Assembly: GCF_048773025.1 (NCBI RefSeq)
Contig: NC_133546.1
Location: 83,643,816-83,707,815 of the forward strand
DNA length: 64,000 nt
From: Camelus bactrianus
Lineage: Eukaryota > Chordata > Mammalia > Artiodactyla > Camelidae
Direction: 5' to 3'
Within the stretch, counting starts at the first letter, position 1. Each line of letters starts with the position of its first letter. Both the position numbers and the translations under genes were made by a program. This document shows, one piece after another, positions 1 through 10,890 of this stretch. The notes beneath the pieces are model-generated. The model did no database searches. It was not told the origin of the DNA and worked only from the letters and a program-made list of their open reading frames with translations.

Positions 1-360
1 CATCTATTTCTTTTCCACATGGGACTCTTATGAATCCTATTCTTTCATTCATTGTCTTACCCCAGGATTCAACAGCGATGTTTGTGTTGGTTTGCACTTG
101 GTTTTCTATGTCTTCTTCTGATTGAGGGATTTCTTTTCCCCTGTCTTCACAGTCATTCACGAGTCCCTCTGCATTATCTAGTCTGCTTAGGACTGACTTT
201 AGCACAGTTATTATCTCATCCATTGAGTTTTCTGATATTATTTGATTCTTCTTTATAGTTTCCCTTCCCCTTTTCGTGTATTCTGCCTTTTGTGATTCTG
301 AGACACAGTTTTTTCTACTGTGTTTTCCTCACCTCCATTTTCAATGCTTGATCTGGTAGC
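1..360 (-). pseudogene. L1 ORF1 remnant, N-terminal half, cut by window edge
   Basis: The minus-strand reading matches the coiled-coil part of L1 ORF1p as seen in the other units. The C-terminal half lies left of the window. The frame is broken. ORF1p is the trimeric RNA-binding protein of L1; nothing here suggests a working copy. Confidence 0.7.
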
Positions 361-3300
361 ATTTTGCCATCCAGATGCTTGAAAGCTTATTGTTTGGGCC
401 TTCAGTCTCTTTGGAACTGAAATTGTACTTCCTGTTTCTTTTACTATACTTCTATTTCTCTACTGGTCAAGTACTATCAGGTATCTAATATAGACTCAAA
501 AGGCTTGGATAAGTGAAAACTTTAGACTCTTTGGTGTACACAATTCCATGATATTTCTGTGAGGAAAATTTTCCCTAGACATTGATGCCATGTCCTGTTC
601 ATCTGTGTGTTGTCTGGTATATCTCTACTTGCTGGTGTTGCATTTGTTGTGATGAACACACCATACTATTTCAATTGGTATAACCTCTGTTTTATTATGC
701 TAATCTCACAGTTCAGAAAGTGCACATGGCACTTCCTCTAGTGGAAATGAAACTTCTAAAGAGTTTCAGCTCTGCATTCTTCTGTATGTCATATTGGTGT
801 GTTTCCAACACAGCCAACAGACATTGCGCTTGTAAGTTTTATTTCCATGGGAATGTCCCAATGTTACCAGTTCTTCCCAGAGCTTCCCTGTCTTCAGAAA
901 CACCAGTGGAAACATATGTATGGATGTCATACTTCAGGGCCTGCTGGAATGATCCCACAGACCGACCTATGTTTCCTCTGTGCCGTACCATGTCAGTGCC
1001 ATCCAAAATGTAGCTTCTGCATTTGGGAGATAATGCTGAAGTAAATGCTTCATCTTCTCACTCTGTGGAATTTGAACACACTTCCTTGTTCTCTCATCCT
1101 TGTGTCTTGGGTTCTCGAAGGCAACCACAGAGCTGTTCAGCATCGTCTGCCTGAAACCAGAACGTAATCCCAGTCCACGTTACGAATGTAGCTTATCCTA
1201 AATTATTTAATACTGATTTCAGCCCCAACGCCCCCTGGAACACTCAGATCAGATGCATGATATCTCTGATTGATCCCCACATGTGCTCTATTTGCAAAAT
1301 GCAAAATTGGTCCCTGGTCATGCAGATGCAGTGGATGAGGCAATAGGACATATTGATAAACTCAACCTCATACGCCAGTGTGGTTGATTTGTCACTGAGG
1401 TCATAGTTCTGTTTGCTCTTTTTATAGGACCCACCATAACCCACAGTGCACTCTAGATCCCTGAGTTCTGCGTGTGCCGTCATCCGTAGCCCTATCCCTC
1501 TTTTTCCGCTGCCTCTGCTAGCTGAAATTTGGCAGCTCGAATCTTGGTCTCAGATTCAATTGTGGGGATATTTTGTGTTGAGTTCTTTGAGTTCTGTCAG
1601 TCAAGCATCTGCTGTGCACGCTTCTAACACTCAGGGCATCACCTTCAATCCCAAGTTTGCTGCCGGCTTCAGAGTGTGCGTCCGAGTAATACTGAGTATC
1701 ACCTTTTATGCTCCATTACCAGAGGTCAGATCCTGCACTGGTTTGCATTCTCTACTTTGCCGTCTCCTGCTTCAATGTTTTCTCAGGCCTCATCCTGTCT
1801 TTGGATGTAACAGACCAATCTTCGGCAAGTTTCCTGTGCCAAGGGCTTGGTGAGTGGATGTTTACATTGCTGTGTACATGGGAGTGAGAGTGCACAGGTT
1901 ACACTGGTACTCTGCCAAATGAGCATTGATAAATCAACACTTTCCTGATATAATTCACAGAAATGTGATGTTTGTTAAGCTCTGTTTTCTATACACCCAT
2001 CATGGGAGGGTTTGTCCGTAGACCCCAGTTTTGATATTGTGTTGACAACTCAGTTGCAGTTTTTAAGAAGGTTAATAGAATTGATTTACATGTTTTGGGA
2101 TTTATAAGAAAATGAAGTTAGTTTTTGTAACATACTAAATCCACCTAGATTCCAGACTTGTCAATTTGTAACATTTTGTCAACTCTAAGAAAAATATAGA
2201 CAGTTAGAAAGTAAAATCGCAGTCCAAAATGTTGAAGGGGACATGTCAACTCTTTACTGTTGAAACCTCCAACACCAACAGGAACCATGAAGTTCCTATA
2301 GGAACCATGAAATAGCCGAGAACCTGTGTTTCCCTTGTGTATGTGGTTCCCTTTATTCCCAAAGACACATACTGGCCAACGTTGGCAATTCAAGGGGTAA
2401 CATACCTCTTTAGGAAAATACAAGTAAAACCAACAAAATATACAAATTTAGGCTTGATTCCAAAAGCACCTACAGGCATTTTAGCTATAACCCTGATGCA
2501 GCTATGCTAGGCAATTGAGAACCAGGTGTTCTTCTATCATTGATGAGAATGCTTAATCATCCGATCATATTGGATAAAGCATTTTCACACAACCAAGTGT
2601 GCACCCTCATGATATCGTGCACCCGGGGATTGACAGAAGCATAAGACTCTATATATAACCTGTGTCTTTAAAGTATTTCATGAATTTTACAGTTCAGTTC
2701 ACTATCTGACTTATAATATTTGACTATACTGTCGTGAAAAACTGAAGGCCGAATACATATTCAAGTTCAGTCAAAGATTCCCCACACTTATCACACTCCC
2801 TTCACCCCAAACTAGACATAACCCCAGCATTTGCTGAATCTAGGGGAAGGTCATCATTTCTTTGTGTGAGCTAAGTATTCAATTCCTATCTATTTTAGTC
2901 GAGAGTATTTGACTTTAAGGAGTTCTCCGTTGTTCACACAGTGTGAATTTGGAGGAACTCTGATTCTAGGAGGGGCTTGCTCTTCTCCTACTGGCTTCAT
3001 TGCATCTCAGGTTCTGATCCTTTAAAATAGATGACTGAGTGGAGGGGAGGGAAGAGCAAGTGCTTGATAGCAAGGCCCAAACCTGGGAAAAGGCTTACAT
3101 GTGCTTGGTTCATTTTGGTCTGAATGGTTTGTAAATGCCCCTTGGGACCTGTGGATTCTCATGATCTCTTCCAAGAACATGAATGCTTTTATCATCTCTG
3201 CCATCTCTTCTCTTTTAGACTTCAGGAATCTTGGACCCGTTCTTGGAGCAGGAAATTGAGTAAATTTCTCTAGTGCACGTAGACACTCTGTATATTTCTA

Positions 3301-5262
3301 CCAGTATCACAGAGGTTTAGTAGGTCTCATGAAAGAATTTCGAGCCTGGTATCCTCTAGAGATGTCTCCATGCCGGTATCTCCATTGTAGAAGAACAACT
3401 CTCATCAATATGTTCGCATCTCTGCTAAATCCGTGCAGCCAGCTTTTCGGCAAGGTTCTCTTCGTGTCTCCCATAAAGTCGACTTCAAAAAGACTGGGAA
3501 GTCTGAATGTACCTCGGAGCCTCACCAGTAATCTGATGATAGGCAGATCTTCCACTGTCTGCCCTTTCAGATTCTGGAAACTTAAACTTGAACTCAGGTC
3601 TTAGGGCAGCAGCAGTAACTCGAACTTATAAAGCTTCCCGAGCAAAAGACAAAAGCCAGTCTCCACAGAGTGTGGCAGCCCCTCCATCATACAGATCCAC
3701 CCAGAGAATTCTGCCCAGTTACCTTGGATCCACCAGCCACAAGAAGCCTTGTGGTACACACCAACGTTCCATCTGGAATTCCATCCGGTACCTGCCATCC
3801 CCAATGTTTGCTGCAATATTTCATTGATGGGGGGGTCTGCGTTAAAACAGAGGTTCCTAAGGGAAATATGATTCAATCCACTAGCGTCCCATGGTCCTTT
3901 TTTCTTCCCTCTCTCCTTTGGTCCAGTTCTTTATACATAGAACAAACGGAGAGAACTGTGTCCATTTTTAGTTTACGGTTTCACACGTCTTGAAACTTTC
4001 TAACATTTCACAGTACACAGAGACCCACTAAATGAAACTCATGTTTGTGTAATATCCACTCACCCAGAATACATATCCTTCTGTTGCTTTCTGCTGAAAC
4101 ACCCACACTCTCAAAACATGCATCCATTTGTTTCATGGGGGTGAAAATCCAAGAAGTGAAACCAATCCCATTGTGCAGTTTCCTGTCTGTCTCTTTTTCT
4201 CTTAGTACAGTTTTGCAGAGCTACTTGTCTTTGCTATATTCTTATGCCGTTTCTTCTCTACGTAGGGCAGAGTATGGCATTCGTTCATCCTGTTGGAAGG
4301 CTTGTAAGTCTATATCACGTTCTATGACCCAATCTTATTTAAAACCATCATTTGGTTTGGGTCACAATATGCACTTATTAATCAATATTTATGAATATTA
4401 ATGCATGCATCTGTTTTCTGAATACAAGTGTGTTGGGTACATGCTAGCCGCCATACTGGGTAGATGCGTGCTGAATGATCCTTGACATCACTTTGAGTAT
4501 GTTGTATTGAATAACCATGTTTCTTTGGTATATGTCAGCCAACTGTAACCTTTTGGTGTTTGTTTGTTTGATTGTTTGTTTTGCAAACACATTAGGCCAT
4601 ACTTCTCTCCCTTTGCTTCAGACAGACAGTCATATAAGCTGATTCACTTAAGATAGTGTTTAAAATCTCCTATGATTTCCTGCTACCCTCTCCCATCTTA
4701 AGATTTTGATGTCCTCCTTTCCCTCTTCCTTTTTCTTCTTTGCAACTCATGCTCTTCTTGCATTTCCAAGAATGGTTTTCTCATTTCCATTTCATCTAGC
4801 TACTTTTCTATTCAGGGAAGGATTCTCAACTTGTGTTTTAGGATCAGTTTCAAACTGCAGAATTCTTTTAAGATTTGCCGGTCAGTGAAATTCCCTTGCT
4901 CTGCCGTTCTTAGTAATGGCGGTCATTTGGCATTGGCTACCCTAGTTTGCAGGTTTTTCTCATTCAGGATATGGCCTATGTCCTGGCACTCCTCCCTGTT
5001 TTGCAAAATTTCTGCCGAGATATGAGCTTAAACCCCTCTGGAAGTTCTGTTGTGACTAAGTTGCTTTCCTCAAGGTGCATTTTAGATCACTGGGAAGATC
5101 ATGAACTTTGATTATTTGAATTCTACAGCTGCTTGTTGGTCTATTGGGATTTCACCACATTTGGACGCTGTGTACTTCCTAAATACGTATAGATGATCCT
5201 TTCTTGGCTTTCAGCATGTTTCATTGATTTTTCTACAAATACCTCTTCAGAATTGTCTATTT
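1..5262 (-). repeat. Array unit 1 (type A)
   Basis: This is the first unit in the window, and its left edge is arbitrary because the array continues outside. It opens inside the ORF1 remnant (coiled-coil half at 1-360), passes through the 5'UTR-like block to about 1,100, the unassigned block to about 3,000, the open minus-strand segment at 3,022-3,880, the endonuclease-like block at about 3,890-4,400, the (TTTG)n spacer at 4,555-4,585 and the C-terminal half of the next ORF1 remnant. It has type A markers (CCAGTGGAAAC near 903; GCTGGAATGATCCC near 943). Bases 768-948 are the same as the matching stretch of unit 2. Confidence 0.9.
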
Positions 5263-5623
5263 TATCTCTTGCTTTTCCATTTGGGACTCTTATGAATATT
5301 ATTCTTTCACTCTTTTTCTTACCTAAAGGTTCAACAGCGATGTTTGTGTTGGTTTGGAATTTCTTTTCTATGTCTTCTTCTGATCGAGGGATATCTGTTC
5401 CCATAACTTCACAGTCATTCACGAGTCCCTCTGCAATATCTAGTCTGCTTTGGACTGACTTTAGCCCAGTTATTATCTCATCCATTGAGATTTCTGATAT
5501 TATTTGATTCTTCTTTAGAGTTTCCCTTCCCCTTTTCGTGTATTCTGCCTTTTGTGATTCTGAGACACAGTTTTTCTTCTGTGTTTTCCTCACCTTCATT
5601 TTCAATGCTTGCTCTGGTAGCAT
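4812..5623 (-). pseudogene. L1 ORF1 remnant, unit 1/2 junction
   Basis: The longest open part (5,141-5,623, 160 aa from a Met) holds a coiled coil rich in E, K, S and D, with SRLDIAEGLVNDCE at about residues 59-72, then FIRVPNGKARDKIDNSEEVF matching the ORF1p RRM start (IIGVPEGEERAKEIEKAF in the L1 at 57,562). The C-terminal domain continues at 4,812-5,140 in another frame (wording of the type NLKEF...TDR...). Reading is interrupted between the parts. The length, about 810 bp, is shorter than a typical ORF1 of about 1 kb. Confidence 0.8.
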
Positions 5624-5639
5624 TTTGCCATCTAGATGC

Positions 5640-6300
5640 TTGAAAGCTTATTGTTTGGGCCTTCAGTCTCTTTGGAACTGAAATTGTACTTCCTGTTTCT
5701 TTTACTATACTTCTATTTCTCTACTGGTCAAGTATTATCAGGTATCTAATATAGACTTAAAAGGCTTGGATAATTGAAAACTTTAGACTCTTTGGTGTAC
5801 ACAATTCCATGATATTTCTGTGAGGACAATTTTCCCTAGACATTGATGCCATGTCCTGTTCCTGTGTGTGTTGTATGGTATATCTCTAATTGCTGGTGTT
5901 GCCTTGGTTGTGATGAACCCACCATAGTATTTCAATTAGTATAACCTCTGTTTTATTATGCTAATCTCACAATTCAGAAAGTGCACAGGGCACTTACTCT
6001 AGTGGAAATGAAGCTTCTAAAGGTTTTCAGCTCTGCATTCTTCTGTATGTCATATTGGTGTGTTTCCAACACAGCCAACAGACATTGCGCTTGTAAGTTT
6101 TATTTCCATGGGAATGTCCCAATGTTACCAGTTCTTCCCAGAGCTTCCCTGTCTTCAGAAACACCAGTGGAAACATATGTATGGATGTCATACTTCAGGG
6201 CCTGCTGGAATGTTCCCACCATCCGACATTTGTGTCCTTGCTGCACTACAATTTCTGTGCCATCCAAAATGTAGCTTCTGCATTTGGGATATTATTCTTA
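5640..6300 (-). repeat. L1 5'UTR-like block of the array unit (example from unit 2)
   Basis: Upstream of each ORF1 remnant on the minus strand the unit still follows the L1 5'UTR seen at 60,480-61,050. In plus-strand wording, GGTCAAGTA.TATCAGGTATCTAAT lines up with GGATTATGAAGTATCAGTTATCT. GAAGCTTCTAAAG..TTCAGCTCTG lines up with GAGGCTTCCAGACC..TTCTGAGCTCTG. CTTGT(C)..TTT...CATGGGAATGTCCC lines up with CTTGTCCTAGCTTTAGTTACAGGAATGTCAG. The match fades beyond about 6,300. The same block begins near 380, 10,910, 16,190, 21,470, 26,700, 31,990, 37,340 and 42,590. L1 5'UTRs hold the element's promoter; whether any activity survives cannot be seen here. Confidence 0.6.
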
Positions 6301-8280
6301 AGGAAATGCTTCATCTTCACACTCTGTGGACTTTGACCACTCTTCCTTGTTGTCTCATCCTTGTGTCATGTGTTAACGAATGCAACCACAGAGCTGTTCT
6401 GCATCGTCTGCCTGAAACCAGACCGTAATCCCAATTCAGGTTATGAATTTAGCATATCCTAAAACTTTTTATACTGATTTCTACCTAGACGCCCCCTGGA
6501 AATCTCAGACAAGATGCATGATATCCCTCATTGAGCCCCACACGTGTTCTATTTACAAAATGAGAAATTGGTCCCTGGTCCTGCAGATGCAGTGGATGTG
6601 GACATAAGACATATTGATAAACTCAACCTCACACGCCAGTGTGTTTGCTTTCTCACTGAGGTCACAGTTGTGTTTGCTGTCTTGATAAGACTCACCATAA
6701 CACACATCCCTCTGTAGATCCCTGAGTTCTGCGTGTGCCGTCATCCGTAGCCCTATCCCTCTTTTTCCACTGCCTCTGCTAGCGCAAATTTGGCAGCTCG
6801 AATCTTGGTCTCAGATTCAATTGGGATATCTTGTGCTGATTTCTTTGAGTTCTCTCAGCCAACCATCTGTTGTGCCCTCTTCTAACACTCAGCACAGCAC
6901 CTTCAAACCCATGTGTGCTGCCCGCTTGAGAGGGTGCGTCCAAGTAAAACAGAGTTTCACCTTTGATGCTCCATTACCATAGGTCATATCCTGCACTTGT
7001 TTCCATTCTGTATTTTGCCGTCTACTTCTTCCAGGTTTTCTGAGGCCTCATCCTGTCTTTGGATGTAACAGACAACTCTTCGGCAAGTTTCCTGTTCCAA
7101 GGGCTGGGTGAGAGTGGAAGTTTACATTGCTGTGTACATGGGAGGGAGTGAGCACAGGTTACACTTGTTCTCTGCCAACTGAGCATTGATAAATCAACAG
7201 TTTCCAGATATAATTCACAGAAATGTGATGTTTGTTTAGCTGTGTTTTCTATATAGCCAATGTGTGAGGGTTTGTCCGTAGACTCCAGTTTTGACATTGT
7301 GTTGATAACTCAGTTGCAGTTTTTAAGAATGTTAATAGAATTGATTTACATGTTTTGGGATTTATAAGAAAATGAAGTTAGATTTTGACACATACTAAAT
7401 CCACTTAGATCCCAGACTTGTCAATTTTGTAACATTTTGTCAACTCTAAGAAAATTATAGGCAGTTAGAAAGTAAAATATCTGTCCAATATGTTGAAGGG
7501 GATATGTCAACTCTTTACTGCTGAAGCCTCCAACACTAACCGGAACAATGAAGTACCTATGGGAACCATGAAATAACCATGAACCTGGGTTACCCTTGTG
7601 CATGTTGTTCCCTTTACTCCCAATGACACATACTGGCCAACGTTGGCATTTCAAGGGGAAACATTCCTCTTTAGGAAAATACAAGAGAAACGAAACAAAA
7701 TATATACATTTAGGCTTGATTATATAATCACCTACAGATATTTTAGCTATGAGAAACCTGATGCAGCTATGCAAGGTAATTGAGAACCAGGTGTTCTTCT
7801 ATCATTGATGAGAACGATTAATCATCTGATCATATTGGGTAAAGCAATTTAACACAACCAAGTGTGCACCCCCTTGTTATCGTGCACCCGGGGCTTGTCT
7901 GAAGGGAAAGACGCTCCACATAACCTGTGTCTTTTATGTCTTTCATGATTTTACAGTTCAGTTCACTATCTGACTTATAATATTTGACTTTACTGTCTTG
8001 AAAAACTGAGGCATAATACATATTCAAGTTCAGTCAAATATTCCCCTCACTTACCACACTCCCTTCACCCCAAAGAATTCATAACCCCAGCATTTGCTTA
8101 ATCTAGGGGAAGGTCATCATTTCTTTGTGTGAGCTAAATATTCAATTCCTATTTTAATCGAGAGTATTTGACCTTTAAGCATTTCACGGTTGTTAACAAA
8201 TTGTGAAGTTGGGGGAACTCTGATTCTAGGAGGGGCTTGCTCTTCTCTTACTGGCTTCATTGCAGCTCAGGATCTGATCC
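6300..8280. repeat. Unassigned block of the array unit (example from unit 2)
   Basis: About 2 kb of every unit, here 6,300-8,280, has no match I recognise. It is conserved between units at the same level as the L1-like parts. One minus-strand frame recurs in units 1, 2, 3, 4, 6, 7, 8 and 9, with wording near ELRDLE...VEFINMSHGHIHCICRPRDQ...GILPIEHVWGSIRDIMH. It is 60-80 codons and interrupted in several copies, and I know no protein like it. It could be more diverged L1 5'UTR, flanking DNA captured when the array formed, or part of a host gene. Confidence 0.5.
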
Positions 8281-8281
8281 T

Positions 8282-9110
8282 TTAAAATGGATGCCTGAGT
8301 GGAGGGGAGGGAAGAGCAAGTGCTTGATAGCAAGGCCCAAACCTGGGAAAAGGCTTACCTGGGCTTGGTGCATTTTGGTCTGAATGGTTTGTAAATGCCC
8401 CTTGGGACCTGTAGATTCTCATGACCTCTTCCAAGAACATGAGCGCTTTTATCATCTCTGCCATCTCTTCTCTTTCAAACGTCAGGAATCTTTGACCCGT
8501 TCTTGGAGCAGTGATTTCAGTAACTTTCTCTAGTGCACGTTGATACTCCGTATATTTCTACCAGTATCACCGAGATTTATTATGTCTCATGAAAGTCTTT
8601 CAAGCCTGGTATTCCCTAGATATGTCTCCATACTGGTATTCTCCACTGTAGCAGAACAACTCTCATCAAAATATTCGCATTTCTCCTCAATCTGTGCAGC
8701 CAGCTTTTCTGCCAGGTTCTCTTTGTGTCTCCCTTAAAGTCAAATTCAACAGGCCTGGGCAAGTCTGAATGTACCTTGGAGCCTCACCAATAATCTGATG
8801 ACAGGCCGATCCTCCACTTTCTGCCCTTTAAGATTCTGGAAACTTACCCTTGAACTCAGGTCTTTGGGCAGCAGCAGTAACTCGAACTTACACAGCTTCC
8901 CTAGCCAAAGACCAAAGCCAATCTCCACAGAAGATGGCAGCCCCTACATCACACTGATCCACCCACAGAATTCTGCCCAGTTACCTTGGATCAACCAGCC
9001 ACAACAAGCCTTGCAGTACACACCAAGTTTCCACCTGGAATTCCATTCTGTAACTGCCATCCCCAAAGTTTGCTGCATTATTTCAGTGAAGGGTGAGGGG
9101 CTGCATTAGA
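8282..9110 (-). other. Open minus-strand segment with donor-like GTAAG (example from unit 2), function unknown
   Basis: Each unit has a roughly 0.8 kb block with overlapping minus-strand frames of a protein-like nature. One frame has MAEMIKALMFLEEVMRI followed by a donor-like site (CCCAG/GTAAG in type A, CCCTG/GTAAG in type B). A second has KLAEKLAARIEERCEHID. A third has GWWIQGNWAEFCGWISVMEG. Equivalent blocks start near 3,022, 13,545, 18,835, 24,100, 29,380, 34,680, 39,960 and 45,240. The GTAAG lies at 3,094, 8,354, 13,620, 18,900, 24,164, 34,734, 40,025 and 45,311 (left base on the plus strand) and is lost only in unit 6. A further GTAAGT or GTGAGG inside the block could also act as donors. 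No frame spans the block in any unit and I do not recognise the product, so this is not called a gene. Confidence 0.4.
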
Positions 9111-9179
9111 CTAGAGTTTCCTAAGGGAAATGTGATTCAATCCTCTAGAGCCCCATGGTCCTTTTTTCTTCCCTCTTTC

Positions 9180-9720
9180 CTTTGGTCCAATTCTGTATAC
9201 ACAGATCAAACAGAGGGAAGTGTGTCAATTTTTAGTTTACGTATTCACACGTCTTAAAACTTTCTAAAATTTCACAGTACACTGAAACCCACTAAAGGAA
9301 ACTCATGTTTGTGTAATATGCATTCGCCCAGAATACATATCTGTCTGTTGCTTTCTACTGAAACATTCACACTCTCAGAAAATGGATCCATTTTTTTCAT
9401 GGTGGCTGAAATTCCTAGAAGTGAAACAATCCCAATGTGCACATTCCTGTCTGTCTCTTTTGCTCTTAGTAAAGTTTTGCAGAGCTACATGTCTTTGCTA
9501 TAGGCTTATGCCATTTCTTCTCTACGTAGGGTAGTATATGGCATTCGTTCATCCTGTTGGAATACTTCGAAGTCTATATCAACTTCTATGACACAGCCTT
9601 ATTCAAAACCGTCATTTGGTTTGGGTCACGATATGCACTTATGAATCAAAATTTATGAATATTAATGCACGCATCTGTTTTCTGAATACAAGTGTGTTGA
9701 GTACATGCTAGCCGCCATAC
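9180..9720 (-). repeat. Weak L1 ORF2 endonuclease-like block of the unit (example from unit 2)
   Basis: At nucleotide level the block follows the 5' part of ORF2 in the nearby L1 (56,950-57,270). TACATATCTGTCTGTTGCTT and ACTCTCAG correspond to TACAGCATATGGTATGTTGT and CCACTCTG. The stretch ending CTTAGTAAAGTTTTGCAGAG corresponds to TGAACTTGGTTTTGCAGTTG. No endonuclease frame survives. Equivalent blocks lie about 900-1,400 bp left of each ORF1 remnant. The match is much weaker than for ORF1. Confidence 0.45.
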
Positions 9721-10076
9721 TGGATCGATGCGTGCTGAATGATCCTAGACATCACTTTGAGTATCTTGTATTGAATAAACATGTTTCTTTGGTATATGTT
9801 AGCCTACTGTAACCTTTTGGTGTTTGTTTGTTTGATTGTTTGTTTGTTTTGCAAACACATTAGGCCATGCATCTCTCCTTTTGCTTCAGACAGTCATATA
9901 AGTTGATTCACTTAAGATAGTGCTTAAAATCACCTATGATTTCCTGCTGCCCTCTCCCATCTTTAGGATTTTGATGTCCTCCTTGCCTTCTTCCTGTTTC
10001 TTCTTTGCAACTCATGCTCTTCTTTCATTTCCAATAATTGTTTTCTTATTTCCAGTTCATCTTGCTACTTTTCTAT

Positions 10077-10890
10077 TCAGGGAAGGATTCTCAACTTGTG
10101 TTTTAGGATCAGTTTCAAACTGCTGAATTCTTTTAAGATTTGCCAGTCAGTGAAATTCCCTAGCTCTGCCATTCTTAGAAATGGCAGACATTTGGCATTG
10201 GCTACCCTAGATTGCAGCTTTTTCTCATTCAGGATATGGCCTATGTCCTGGCACTCCTCCCCGTTTTGCAAAATTTCTGCCGAGATATGAGCTTAAACCC
10301 CTCTGGATGTTCTGTTGTGACTAAGTTGCTATCCTTGAGGTGCATTTTAGAACCCTGGGATGTTCATGAACTTTGTTTATTTGAATTCTACAGCTGCTTG
10401 TTGTTCTATTGGATTTTCATCTACTTTGGATGCTGTGTACTTACTGAATTCGTATAGATGATCCTTTCTTGGCTTTCAACATTTTACATTGTGATTTTTC
10501 TACAAATACCTTTTCAGAATTTTTTATTTTATCTCTTGCTTTTCCATTTGGGACAATTATGAATCCTATTCTTTCATGCTTTGTCTTACCCCAGGATTCA
10601 ACAACAATGTTTGCGTTGGTTTGCACTTGCTTTTCTATGTCTTCTTCTGATTGAAGGATTTCTGTTCCCCTTTCTTCACAGTCATTCACGAGTCCCTCTG
10701 CATTATTTAGTCTGCTTAGGACTGACTTTAGCCCAGTTATTATCTCATCCATTGAGTTTTCTGATATTATTTGATTCTTCTTTAGATTTTCCATTCCTCT
10801 TTTCTGGTATTCTGCGTTTTGTGTATCTGAGACACTGTTGTTCTTCAGAGTTTTCCTCACCTCCGTTTTCAATGCCTGCTCTGGTAGCAT
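10077..10890 (-). pseudogene. L1 ORF1 remnant, unit 2/3 junction
   Basis: The N-terminal part at 10,441-10,890 (149 aa) keeps SRLNNAEGLVNDCEERGTEI and the RRM-start wording IIVPNGKARDKIKNSEKVF. The C-terminal part at 10,077-10,271 (64 aa) reads ECQDIGHILNEKKLQSRVA and FTDWQILKEF, which match the ORF1p C-terminal domain (typical L1 wording LKEKNLQPRI and FTDKQKLKEF). The two parts are in different frames. Confidence 0.82.

Larger units (their letters stand above)
5263..10529 (-). repeat. Array unit 2 (type A)
   Basis: This unit is 5,267 bp and has the same block order as unit 1. It is close to unit 1 overall, but at 6,212-6,250 it carries its own variant (CCCACCATCCGACATTTG) where units 1 and 3 share CCACAGACCGACCTATG. 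Its ORF1 remnant is among the longest open ones (10,441-10,890). The donor-like GTAAG on the minus strand is kept at 8,354-8,358. Confidence 0.9.

Noticed and set aside
720-1013. 97-codon plus-strand frame that recurs in units 1, 2 and 3 (also 5,981-6,274 and 11,248-11,541)
   Set aside because: It lies in the homogenised 5'UTR-like patch, is lost in units 4-9, and has no protein-like features beyond being shared by near-identical DNA.
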